64,000 nt of DNA from Lethocerus indicus. Lineage: Eukaryota > Arthropoda > Insecta > Hemiptera > Belostomatidae. The position numbers and the translations under genes are program-made. Numbering within the stretch: the first letter of the stretch is position 1; the number at the start of each line of letters is the position of its first letter. Shown one piece after another: positions 11,785 to 23,611 of this stretch. The stretch is taken from contig JACDQD010000002.1 in NCBI GenBank assembly GCA_019843655.1, forward strand, positions 12,609,154 to 12,673,153, given 5' to 3'. Under the pieces are notes generated by a model, which was not told the DNA's origin, searched no databases, and saw only the letters and a program-made list of their open reading frames with translations.

Positions 11785-12534
11785 CAACATTCTTCTCTTC
11801 ACTTACTAATTATTTATTTGTCAAATAAATGCATAAAACCTTTACTACTTTGATCTTATTTAATTTCCTACATTGGTAGATCCACCGTCATGTCAACGGG
11901 TTGGTGAACAGTTTGCGAGATTTTTTAGTTTTGGAAACATATAAATAAATTTTCAAAGAACATTACCTACCTCGTACGTGGTGTTATTCTGTGTATTTAT
12001 AGCCTAATATGGCCTCTAATACCATGTACCTATCAGAGAATATTGACAATATTAATTTACGTGCAACGTCAACATAATGAACAGGAGCAGCTACAAAGAT
12101 ATTATTTACATACTACATTCACCTGTTTCCAACAGTGTTAGACACAAATAGTAGAATTCAGAGTAGCATGAATATGAATCGCCAGAAACGCATTTCTAAG
12201 AAATGTCGATGTTTCGAAACGTTTTTTCTAAGTTCCCAGTTGGGGAAATTGAATAAAATATAATGATCATCTTACAGGTATGAAATTTTTCACCAAGCGT
12301 CAATAGTTATTTTTTCCCCAAATCTCTGGATGAGAAATGGGCTAGAAGTCCTTAAAACTATTCGTGCATTATTTTGAAACTGTTGGGTAGGAATTGATTT
12401 TGACATTTCCTATTTATTTTCAATCCCCATACTCAACTCAAACGAACTGGCTTAAACAGACAATTTGGACTACTAAGAGAATTAATGAAACTGACGTCAG
12501 AACGAACATTAAACAACTAACTTGCAGTCAACAA

Positions 12535-12807
12535 AACCATTATAAACTAACATGGACATAAGGTATAGAACTATGGATCCACCAAGACATCCAACATCGC
12601 TCGCATCCAGATATGTCAATCTCTAGGCCTATGTACTATCCCTAATGCTCCTTTGGTCTGGTATGTCTAACCGAACAATTCACCACGTCCTCAAGGTCAT
12701 CAATGTTGACGAAGTCGTCATATCCAGATTCTTTATGCTCCATTCCCGCCTTTCTCCTCATCAGGCTGACACCTCTTTCACCCATCTATTACCGCCCCGA
12801 AAAAAGC
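12535..12807 (+). mobile_element. Jockey-like RT C-terminal relic in spacer of unit 5
   Basis: Nearly identical to the unit 4 relic, with an open stretch at 12645-12839 reading SNRTIHHVLKV and then FMLHSRLSPHQ. Confidence 0.63.
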
Positions 12808-13334
12808 ATTCTCCGTATAAATACATAAATTTTGGTTGAATTTGTTGTATAAAAAGTTCAACTCCTGTTTCTGTCAATTTGTCATTACCAGACTTCCTAG
12901 TCATTATTAGAATCGACTATAAAATTTACATGCGACTAGAAACTAAACATTAAAGGTAATAGTAACGCTGGAAATTTGTTTCCGGTAGATCTTTAATTTA
13001 ATTAGAAATATAGGAAATAAGAAACATCGTTACATTGAGAAGTATTTTATATATAGCTGTACAAGTTGAACATAATTTTGGCAAAGATATTTGGTGGACA
13101 ATTAATAAGCTTCCTCAAAATAAATTATGGCATCCATCGTCCATTTCAAAATACACCGAACTATGTACTAAACGAACTATGTACATTAGGCGTTGTTATG
13201 ATAGAAGAACGCGTAATCGCTGTATTTCTCAAAGAACTGGACCGTTACTGAAAGACTCGACAAGTGGGGGATGTGCTATATAAGGATGAAGATTTGCTTT
13301 GTTTAACCAGTGGAGCAGCAGTTCTCAATAAACC

Positions 13335-14335
13335 ATGAATAAGGTAGAGTAAGCCATTGCAGTAGCTAAATTCACACCATAGTGATCTACATGTACAAAT
13401 CAACATTACAATCTATAACCACCTTATATTAGGAATTAATTACTAATACATAAATTAATTAATATTCTTATGTGAGTCACTCCATGGTGAAAATGTTTTG
13501 TTGCCATCTCTAGTTATTAATATCTACACGAAAATGACATTTACTGTGTACATTTCAGTTTCTTCTTGTTGGGCTCATCGCCTCATTGGCGATGACAGCA
13601 TCCTGTGAAGAGAAGAAGCAGGAAAAGAGGGAATCCATGATTTCGGTTATGGAGGAGGAGATATCAGCGGCGGTTACGAGCAACACGGTCACGTTAAGAC
13701 CATAGCCATCACAAAGGAAGTGAAAGTGCCCTATCCAGTGCACGTTGAGAAGACAGTTCATGTACCGGTCCACGTGCCAGTGGACAGGCCCTACCCGTAC
13801 ACATACCCAAGCCGTTCCCAGTACAAGTAGAAGCACGTTCCAGTACCAGTGAAAGTGCCCGTGCCACACCGCTATCCGGTCACAGTCGTGAAACACGTGC
13901 CTTATCCAGTACATGTGCCAGTCGACAGGCCCTACCCAGTGCCAGTGCCCAAGCCGTACCACGTCGTCGTGGAGAAGAAGGTCCCGTACGAAGTTGTCAA
14001 GCACGTGCCTTACCCGGTCAAAGTCCCGGTTGACAGGCCTTACACCGTACACGTACCAGTGGAGAAGCCTGTTCCTTATCCAGTAGAGAAACACGTACCT
14101 TACCCAGTAAAGGTCCCAGTAGATAGACCCTACCCAGTACCTGTAGCCAAGCCTTACCCCGTACCTGTCGAGAAGCATGTCCCATACCCGTCGAAAAGCA
14201 TGTACCTTACCCTGTGAAAGTCCGGTACAGGTTCCCGTCAAAGTACCGTACCCAGTCGAAGTAAATGTCCCAGTTCACATCCCTGTCCCTGTCCATCATC
14301 ATGATCATTATCATCATCACGACGAACATCACTAA
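13335..14335 (+). pseudogene. PYPV-repeat secreted protein, array copy 6 (five indels)
   Basis: Exon 1 is 13335-13343, intron 13344-13558 (215 bp), exon 2 13559-14335. Five deletions are visible against the other copies: one G in the run before AATCC (about 13629), one C in CCTACCCG (about 13795), two bases in GTAGAAG (about 13829), one C in CATACCCGTC (about 14187) and one C in GTCCGG (about 14221). The total is -6 bases, so the ends are in register but the interior is not. The frame is open at 13849-14217 for the central PYPV blocks. Three of these lesions are identical to single lesions in copies 2, 4 and 5, and one to that in copy 1. TATA (13277), ATG and splice sites are intact. Confidence 0.7.
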
Positions 14336-15089
14336 CAACATTCTTCTCTTCACTTACTAATTATTTATTTGTCAAATAAATGCATAAAACCTTTACTACT
14401 TTGATCTTATTTAATTTCCTACATTGGTAGATCCACCGTCATGTCAACGGGTTGGTGAACAGTTTGCGAGATTTTTTAGTTTTGGAAACATATAAATAAA
14501 TTTTCAAAGAACATTACCTACCTCGTACGTGGTGTTATTCTGTGTATTTATAGCCTAATATGGCCTCTAATACCATGTACCTATCAGAGAATATTGACAA
14601 TATTAATTTACGTGCAACGTCAACATAATGAACAGGAGCAGCTACAAAGATATTATTTACATACTACATTCACCTGTTTCCAACAGTGTTAGACACAAAT
14701 AGTAGAATTCAGAGTAGCATGAATATGAATTGCCAGAACCGCATTTCTAAGAAATGTTGATGTTTCGAAACGTTTTTTCTAAGTTCCCAGTTGGGGAAAT
14801 TGAATAAAATATAATGATCATCTTACAGGTATGAAATTTTTCACCAAGCGTCAATAGTTATTTTTTCCCCAAATCTCTGTGCCGCTGAGAAATGGGCTAG
14901 AAGTCCTTAAAACTATTCGTGCATTATTTTGAAACTGTTGGGTAGGAATTGATTTTGACATTTCCTATTTATTTTCAATCCCCATACTCAACTCAAACGA
15001 ACTGGCTTAAACAGACAATTTGGACTACTAAGAGAATTAATGAAACTGACGTCAGAACGAACATTAAACAACTAACTTGCAGTCAACAA

Positions 15090-15357
15090 AACCATTATAA
15101 ACTAACATGGACATAAGGTATAGAACTATGGATCCACCAAGACATCCAACATCGCTCGCATCCAGATATGTCAATCTCTAGGCCTATGTACTATCCTAAT
15201 GCTCCTTTGGTCTGGTATGTCTAACAGCAATTCACAACGTCTCAAGGTAATCAATGTTGACGAAGTCGTCATATCCAGATTCTTTATGCTCCATTCCGCC
15301 TTTCTCCTCATCAGGCTGACACCTCTTTCACCCATCTATTACCGCCCCGAAAAAAGC
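15090..15357 (+). mobile_element. Jockey-like RT C-terminal relic in spacer of unit 6
   Basis: Same relic as in units 2-5, with several more single-base losses (for example AACAGCAATTC for AACCGAACAATTC), so no long open stretch remains. Unit 7 has no such relic because the array ends before that point. Confidence 0.6.
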
Positions 15358-15882
15358 ATTCTCCGTATAAATACATAAATTTTGGTTGAATTTGTTGTAT
15401 AAAAGTTCAACTCCTGTTTCTGTCAATTTGTCATTACCAGACTTCCTAGTCATTATTAGAATCGACTATAAAATTTACATGCGACTAGAAACTAAACATT
15501 AAAGGTAATAGTAACGCTGGAAATTTGTTTCCGGTAGATCTTTAATTTAATTAGAAATATAGGAAATAAGAAACATCGTTACATTGAGAAGTATTTTATA
15601 TATAGCTGTACAAGTTGAACATAATTTTGGCAAAGATATTTGGTGGACAATTAATAAGCTTCCTCAAAATAAATTATGGCATCCATCGTCCATTTCAAAA
15701 TACACCGAACTATGTACTAAACGAAGTAAGTACATTAGGCGTTATTATGTAGAAGAACGCGTAATCGCTGTATTTCTCAAAGAACTGGACCGTTACTGAA
15801 AGACTCGACAAGTGGGGGATGTGCTATATAAGGATGAAGATTTGCTTTGTTTAACCAGTGGAGCAGCAGTTCTCAATAAACC

Positions 15883-16882
15883 ATGAATAAGGTAGAGTAA
15901 GCCATTGCAGTAGCTAAATTCACACCATAGTGATCTACATGTACAAATCAACATTACAATCTATAACCACCTTATATTAGGAATTAATTACTAATACATA
16001 AATTAATTAATATTCTTATGTGAGTCACTCCATGGTGAAAATGTTTTTGTTGCCATCTCTAGTTATTAATATCTACACGAAAATGACATTTACTGTGTAC
16101 ATTTCAGTTTCTTCTTGTTGGGCTCATCGCCTCATTGGCGATGACAGCATCCTGTGAAGAAGAAGCAGGAAAAGAGAATCCATGATTTCGGTTATGGAGG
16201 AGGAGATATCAGCGGCGGTTACGAGCAACACGGTCACGTTAAGACCATAGCCATCACAAAGGAAGTGAAAGTGCCCTATCCAGTGCACGTTGAGAAGACA
16301 GTTCATGTACCGGTCCACGTGCCAGTGGACAGGCCCTACCCGTACACACATACCCAAGCCGTTCCCAGTACAAGTAGAGAAGCACGTTCCAGTACCAGTG
16401 AAAGTGCCCGTGCCACACCGCTATCCGGTCACAGTCGTGAAACACGTGCCTTATCCAGTACATGTGCCAGTCGACAGGCCCTACCCAGTGCCAGTGCCCA
16501 AGCCGTACCACGTCGTCGTGGAAGAAGAAGGTCCCGTACGAAGTTGTCAAGCACGTGCCTTACCCGGTCAAAGTCCCGGTTGACAGGCCTTACACCGTAC
16601 ACGTACCAGTGGAGAAGCCTGTTCCTTATCCAGTAGAAACACGTACCTTACCCAGTAAAGGTCCCAGTAGATAGACCCTACCCAGTACCTGTAGCCAAGC
16701 CTTACCCGTACCTGTCGAGAAGCATGTCCCATACCCCGTCGAAAGCATGTACCTTACCCTGTGAAAGTCCCGGTACAGGTTCCGTCAAAGTACCGTACCC
16801 AGTCGAAGTAAATGTCCCAGTTCACATCCCTGTCCCTGTCCATCATCATGATCATTATCATCATCACGACGAACATCACTAA
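15883..16882 (+). pseudogene. PYPV-repeat secreted protein, array copy 7 (last unit, about nine indels)
   Basis: Exon 1 is 15883-15891, intron 15892-16107 (216 bp), exon 2 16108-16882. Compared with the other copies I count about nine indels: -2 in the EEKK codons, -3 in the GAGGGGAA run, -1 and +2 near 16340-16350, +1 in GTGGAAGAAG, -2 in GTAGAAAC, and -1 each in TTACCCGTACC, CGAAAGC and GTTCCGTC. Together they give -8 bases, matching the shorter exon. Base substitutions are very few. Promoter (TATA at 15825), start codon, splice sites and the TAA at 16880-16882 are unchanged. Confidence 0.7.
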
Positions 16883-17536
16883 CAACATTCTTCTCTTCAC
16901 TTACTAATTATTTATTTGTCAAATAAATGCATAAAACCTTTACTACTTTGATCTTATTTAATTTCCTACATTGGTAGATCCACCGTCATGTCAACGGGTT
17001 GGTGAACAGTTTGCGAGATTTTTTAGTTTTGGAAACATATAAATAAATTTTCAAAGAACATTACCTACCTCGTACGTGGTGTTATTCTGTGTATTTATAG
17101 CCTAATATGGCCTCTAATACCATGTACCTATCAGAGAATATTGGCAATATTAATTTACGTGCAACGTCAACATAATGAACAGGAGCAGCTACAAAGATAT
17201 TATTTACATACTACATTCACCTGTTTCCAACAGTGTTAGACACAAATAGTAGAATTCAGAGTAGCATGAATATGAATTGCCAGAACCGCATTTCTAAGAA
17301 ATGTTGATGTTTCGAAACGTTTTTTCTAAGTTCCCAGTTGGGGAAATTGAATAAAATATAATGATCATCTTACAGGTATGAAATTTTTCACCAAGCGTCA
17401 ATAGTTATTTTTTCCCCAAATCTCTGTATGAGAAATGGGCTAGAAGTCCTTAAAACTATTCGTGCATTATTTTGAAACTGTTGGTAGGAATTGATTTATT
17501 TTCAATTTTCAATACTAACTCAAACGAACTGGCTTA

Positions 17537-18566
17537 TTTGTACTCTGATAGATTTGGTGTCCTACGTAAAATATTTAGTGCTTTTGGTCTGTTTCTAGGA
17601 AATCCTACTTTATTTAAGAAATCAATAAATAATAATAAAATTTATAATAATCTAATAATAATAAACGCAGAATATAAAATAGAAAAAATTAATATATAAT
17701 AAATCTCAATAAAATTATTTATTTTCTATAGATAATTCATTGAATGGATATTGATTTTATCCATTTTATAATGGACATAGAGCTAAGGTGAATAATGACA
17801 ATGAATTAAATTTTCTTTTGTATACCAAAGTATTATATAGCAATTAATGTAAAAGTGTACCGATTAATAACTTGTATTTCAGTAGCCAGTTAATGTTATT
17901 GTGAATATCCTTCAATTGCCAATAACCTTCAACAAACATATTCAATAATGTCCACATATGTTAGAGTTTTTTTTCTATTACCATTATTTCCAATAATATA
18001 GACTAATTTATTTCCCAACATTCCATATGATAACATATACTGTTGCATATTGTGTTGCCTTCAATGTTGCTTAAGAGTTTCTGAACTATGAAATATTTTG
18101 ATTCGTGCAATGGAATTAGGCCATGATAAATAGTATAATGAGTGAAGATTGAGAAATTAGGAAACAATTGGAATATAATAAAAAAGGCTTATGTTTATAG
18201 TTTAAAATACCTGTTTATGAAATCTACGCTTATGTTTATATTAATCGATAATATCTTAGCAGATAATTCAACTTAATGGAACTCAGAAGATAATGTTTTG
18301 TTTTCATCGGCAAAAATAATATTCAGTATCTAATACTATAATAATATATTTTGTTGTACATACATCTTTTACGCGACACTTTCCGGTAGGCTAAACGCTG
18401 TACAAATATTGTTGGTGTTCACAAGTTCATTTACTGATGTCACAGCGAATAACTAACGAACTAAATAAAACCGAAAGCTTGATAATCTGGAAAGGAATTA
18501 TGGAATCGGTCATGACGATTATACAATTAGGAAATGATATTTTAAAAAATGTATAACGAAAGATTA
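17537..18566. other. Spacer between array and first inverted relative; no gene seen
   Basis: Very AT-rich sequence with runs of AATAATA. The short open frame 17472-17699 spans the array boundary and is low-complexity. I see no coding, RNA or transposon signal. Confidence 0.5.
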
Positions 18567-18684
18567 TTTAATGATAGAATATATAAAAGAATATAAAAAC
18601 AATACACATGTCAACCATGGGTATGGAAAGGGATGTATATATGTAAAAGATAGAAAATAAATTAAAAAAGATTTAAAAGAAAAT

Positions 18685-19701
18685 TCAGTAATGGTGCCCG
18701 TGGTATTCGTCATGTACGGGTACAGGTACGTGAATTGGGACGTTGACTTCTACGGGGTAGGGTACTTTCACTGGGTACTTGACAGGGACTTTTACAGGGT
18801 AAGGTACATGTTTTTCAACGGTGTAAGGGACAGGTTTTTCAACCGGTACGGGGTATGGCTTTGGTACATGTACTGGGTAGGGCCTGTCTACTGGGATTTT
18901 TACTGGGTAAGGTACGGGTTTTTCAACGGGATAAGGCACAGGCTTCTCCACTGGTACGTGGACGGTGTAAGGTCTGTCTACGGGCACTTTGACCGGGTAA
19001 GGCACGTGCTTGACAACTTCGTACGGGACCTTCTTCTCCACGACGACGGGATAGGGTTTGGGCACTGGCACTGGGTAGGGCCTCTCGACAGGCACTTTGA
19101 CTGGGTAGGGCACGTGCTTCTCGACGGTGACCGGGTAAGGGTGCGGAACCGGTACCTTCACTGGTACAGGTACGTGCTTCTCTACCGGAACTGGGTACGG
19201 CTTGGGTATGTGTACGGGGTATGGCCTGTCGACTGGTACTTTAACCGGTACATGAACTGTCTTCTCAACGTGCACTGGATAGGGCACTTTCACTTCCTTT
19301 GTGATGGCTATGGACTTAACATGGCCGTGATCCTCCTGGCCATTGCCAAAAGTAAATCCACTGGAGAAATGGTCCCCTCCAAATCCAAAGTCATGAAGTC
19401 CCCTTTTTTCCTGCTTTTTGTCTTCCGCGTATGTCAATGAAGCCAGGCAGGCAAACAATGCGAGGAACAATAACTGTAACAAAGAAATCACTTTCTATAT
19501 TTGATAGATAGATTCATGATAGATTCATAGGTGAATAACTATGAATAAATGCTCGTTTTTAAATTGTTTGCTTGTAGCAGGACTTAAGGTAACGAGAACC
19601 GGCTTAAGTTTGAATTTAATGTTATCTCGTGATTAAGTTATCTCAATTGGAAATTGGGTTCTCCTGTGTTTATGTGACTGTTCTCTTACCTTCCTATCCA
19701 T
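18685..19701 (-). CDS. PYPV-repeat secreted cuticular-type protein, single copy, 266 residues, intact
   Basis: On the minus strand, exon 1 (19701-19690) codes Met-Asp-Arg-Lys and ends AAG|GTAAGA. The intron is 19689-19474 (216 bp, ending TTACAG) and exon 2 is 19473-18685 (TGA). The 266-residue product has a signal peptide (about 1-20, LLFLALFACLASLTYA core), EDKKQEKRGLHDFGFGG, the [19 protein letters not shown] block, PYPV blocks nearly residue-for-residue like the array protein, and an acidic/His tail ending HDEYHGHHY in place of the long His run. The frame is unbroken, unlike all array copies. The start was chosen because the micro-exon has a good donor, a TATA upstream and the same phase as the array genes. 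The gene is transcribed towards the array. ATTAAA at 18567-18572 may be its poly(A) signal. Likely role: extracellular cuticle or matrix component (inference). Confidence 0.85.
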
Positions 19702-19747
19702 GGTGGTTTCTGATAGTTGACTGACTTGTGTTCCGAATTCGTGGCAC

Positions 19748-19753
19748 TATATA
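19748..19753 (-). promoter_or_regulatory. TATA box of the 18685-19701 gene
   Basis: The minus strand reads GGTATATAGTGCC about 47 nt before the ATG, followed at about 30 nt by AAGTCAGTCAAC, which contains the arthropod initiator core TCAGT. Confidence 0.7.
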
Positions 19754-19759
19754 CCGACT

Positions 19760-22700
19760 CTCCCTTCCCATTCGCCGGAGGATCTTACACAACAAGTATA
19801 TTTTCATGGCATTGCAATTGGGTACCAATTTGTTCATATTTTTTTGTTTATACTGATCGAAAACTACGAGAACATTGCGAAAAGTAATTTAATATTTTTT
19901 AAATACATATTTATGTACAGTATTCCACTTATTGGACAGCTACGAAAATACAATAACATTAATCTTTGTATTTGTCATCTACCTAAATTAGTTTTAGTTA
20001 TTAATAAAAATATAGCCAGTTCATTTTATGTATAATAATATACTATCAGGAAATAACTATCTTTTGGCAAGGTGTATATTTTTACATATAATGTGATATT
20101 TTTCGATCCCACAGGAAATAAAAGGACTTTCTATTTTTTGTGTATTAACTGTTACTTAAAAATAAATTATAGTTCGTTTTAAATTACTTGATGAAATTAC
20201 TGGTATGAATATTTATGCTAATCAATCAAATAATAATGTAATTTCGTTTATCTGTAATCGACTTTCGTTTATCTGTCTACTTTTATTATTTACTCGGTGT
20301 TGACAAATTTTCTCAGCAACCGTAATTCTGAATTTAATTAAAGTTAATTATTAAATAGCGTAATTAAAGTTGAAAAAACTTGCCTCGGGTGTTACGAAGG
20401 GCATTCCAAGGGTCAGGAACGCGAAATCATCGCAAATTCGTTTCACGCTCTTAACCCGAGTCGGTAGACAAATGGCGGTTACCAATATAAATAACGAGCC
20501 ATAATAAAATGATACTAATATAGAATAGGAGTGGAGACATTGGCCGAAACGTGCGGTATAAATTCTTTCACACAATAATGTTTATCGATGTCCGTTATTT
20601 CGGTATTTGTTTTGGATTCGGAGCCAGAGGGTCTCAGATGTTTAGGTTCCGGAACGGTGATTCTAAGCGGTCTCATTGAAAGGAGGGGCGCGTTTGGCGA
20701 CGAGCGATACCTAGAAGGAGTAAAGTGTCATTCATTGTGTTTGCAAATTGAATTCAACAGGGAAGTGGAGTAGCGGAGGGAAGTGGGAGGTGGGCAAGAC
20801 GAGCCCCCGTTTCTCTAAGGGAGCTCTTAACGGGAGCAAAGTGACGCAACAATTAGCCCGATGAATCGGAGCAAGGAACTCACATTATAATTGAAATCTC
20901 ACCGACTAATTATTCCTTGCCGCTTGCCGTTGACAACTGGCATCGTATTAATAAGAGGCCGGGCCCACCCCAATGGTAACAGTTTAAAACCAACCACGAG
21001 AAACACCGACCATGGTCGGAGTCCCCTTGAGACGTACCTCAGCCTTAAAAGAACCTTCCACAATCCAGAGTACGACCGCGATAAGCCATTGCAGTTCGTG
21101 TAGGCTTGGAGTTTTTATTTGCCCATAATATGAAATGAACATCTATATTACTAACTACCAATTTTGGGGCCCTCCGATGGCTGAATACAAGCTTCGTGTT
21201 TGTAGACAGTTAAAAGTAGTACGGACTCATTATACATTATAACAATGCATACAGCAGCTAACCGATTAGCATTTTGGCAATGGGTAACATAATGGTCGCC
21301 GTTGCGAAATATTCCACTTTTACTCTTATTGAAATCGAACCGAATCTTAAATATACGCCGAGTTCCTGGATCAATCGTCCTTCTGTTTGGATTCCGCCCA
21401 AATCGTAACGCTCATTAAAATGTCCTCTGTCCCGCTTACGCTCGCCAAATTTATTGGGATGAAACAAAATGTAAATGAACGGTCAAACACAGAAAGGAGG
21501 AAGAGAACATAATATCATTCCTTGGTCTACTTTCCTGGAGGGGCTTAATCTCCCGGCCCAGCGAGAGTTGCGAACGGTCCGTTTCCAACATTGGTTAGAA
21601 TTGGAAAGTTAATTTCTTATATTAAACTTGTATTCGCTGTCCCAATCCCTGATAATTACTTTACTTATTATCTTTTCAAATTTGTGTAATATTATTCTTG
21701 TTGTTACACAGAAATACTTTCTGATATTTAATTACGCGGAAGAATTAATACGCATTAAACACACATTTAAGTAATAGAACAAATTTAATATTAAACGTTT
21801 TAAATCTATTTCCTAAATAATATTTCCAAATACACTGTAGGTAGTAGAGTGTTCACGTTAACTGACCTTGTTAAACAGAATTGTTCGATGTCATCCTCAG
21901 TTTATGAGATCTGTTCAAATAATAAATATATTGTTTCATGATAATTATTATGGCGTAACCATTTTTATTTCTAAAACCAAACCACCCTTGGTCGAAATTA
22001 ATTGGTTTTGAAATTAAATTTCAGTTGTAAGGGAAACCGTAGGAGCAAAACGTAATGAGTATTTGAATTTATCGAAGGGAAAGAAAATGCACTGTCTGGG
22101 TTCGAAAAGACAGCAGCTCATATCGAAGTGTGATTTGTTCGTTGTTGTTTGCCGTTATAATTGAATTTAGTGTGAGTGATAAGAATTTACGATGACATTG
22201 AATAGTGACAGGGAGATTGACTGAAATAGAAAAACGTGTTTGGAGGACGAGTAAGAGAAGGCTCTTCTGAGGTCGCGCTGGTTTCTAAATGTAATCACTG
22301 CCTCAGAAGACTCTCAAATAAACAATGTATTTACAATGAGAGATGTATCGGTTACAGTATTAATTGCTTAAGCAAATGTGTGCCATGTCATCGGTAGTAT
22401 TAGCGGGGTTTGAGTCTAGTGATGAAATAATCCGTCAGAAGCTGAGGAGTTATCTACCCAATCTTGCATAGGGTCGCATGATCAACAACAAGTTGACATC
22501 GCAGCTGGCAGACATGCAATGCATTGATTTTTTTATAAAGCTGTATCAATTAGTCCAAAATAAACGTAAATTTAATGCTTCGAATGATGAAAAGGTAATA
22601 GGTAGTAAATACGATAAAAAGGAGTTACACATTTATTGGTCTCATGCTGTAAAATTACCGGCAATGAACTACAGTGTTTCTCTATCCGTTCAAGATATTT

Positions 22701-23587
22701 CTTTCTCGTTGTACAAACTTCATTAAAATACTTAATATCAAAGGACGGATATTGGGGATCGATCGAGGGGGGATCTCAACTCAGCCAGTGACCCGTATTT
22801 TTAGCAGAAATCCCTTTCAAGTTGATCGCCCAAATGAGGAAATTAAAGTTATCCGCTAATGACCGAACGATAATTAATCGCTATTAAAACGGATTTTCTA
22901 TGAATCCACTCAATCTTACCTGAGGGTTTAGGGGAATTGACACATGGTAATTTTTGTAATATTAAATAACTATAATCATCGTTTCAACATTAAGTGGTAA
23001 AAATCCAAACGTTATATTTGTTCATAAATTGTTTATGAACGCTCGTCTATGCCGAAATGTACTAAAGGAACCTACTCACCCATTTCACAGTGAACGCTCG
23101 GGTATTATTATCTTTATATTTATTGTTATTTTATTACTAACATAAATTCAAAATTACATTTCAAAACATAAATTTATAGTATGTTTATTTGCATTTGTAG
23201 GTCTCTATTTAGGCGGAAGTAGATTTCATTCTACTATTAGGAAAGTAGTTGTTAACAAGATTTAGTATTTTTAGCAAGAAGAGGAAATTCACATTTGCAT
23301 TTTATCAGACAGCTTGTTCTGCATTATACCAGAAAGGTGTCATAGTATGTTATAATTTCCCCTTAAACAGATATCATGAATGAGATGATCTCATTTTTAT
23401 CCGTAAAATTATTAATTAATTTGTAGCCATAATTTGTTAGAGAGCTAAGATAAGTACTACGGCTATTCTGTTATATAGGTCCGCAACAGTGTATTAGGAA
23501 GTGCAATAAATACGATACAAAATATATATAAAAATGTATTATTATAAAAATAGATCACATATAAATATAAATAGTCTAGTTAAATGT
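19760..23587. other. Intergenic region between the two minus-strand PYPV genes; no gene seen
   Basis: AT-rich throughout except a GC-richer island at about 20580-20850 without a convincing reading frame. A short tandem repeat of TTTCGTTTATCTGT lies at 20242-20277. Near 20535-20565 the text GGCCGAAACGTGCGGTATAA resembles the CGAAACG-containing tails of dispersed insect repeats. The open frames are short and unrecognised. Confidence 0.45.
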
Positions 23588-23611
23588 TTTAATTATATAA
23601 TATTAACTCAT

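Larger units (their letters stand above)
1..17536 (+). repeat. Tandem array of seven PYPV-protein gene units (left end outside window)
   Basis: Seven direct repeat units, each a complete gene plus spacer. The same point in the coding exon (the Leu codon before Ala-Met-Thr) recurs at 454, 3350, 5908, 8470, 11030, 13586 and 16135, giving steps of 2896, 2558, 2562, 2560, 2556 and 2549 bp. Base 1 matches about 2907 in the next unit, so the window starts inside a unit and further copies may lie to the left. On the right, similarity ends at about 17536 within the spacer, just after the shared GAACTGGCTTA. Upstream regions fall into two types: units 1-2 share one version, and units 3-7 share another that is visibly diverged. 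The coding exons are almost identical throughout. Confidence 0.95.

Noticed and set aside
10999..11802. 267-codon open frame on the minus strand through array copy 5 (and similar ones in the other copies and opposite the two single genes)
   Set aside because: The PYPV codons read backwards (xAC, xGG, rTA) contain no stops, so a long antisense frame is automatic. It lacks a signal or domain and runs against the TATA, splice and poly(A) signals of the + strand gene.
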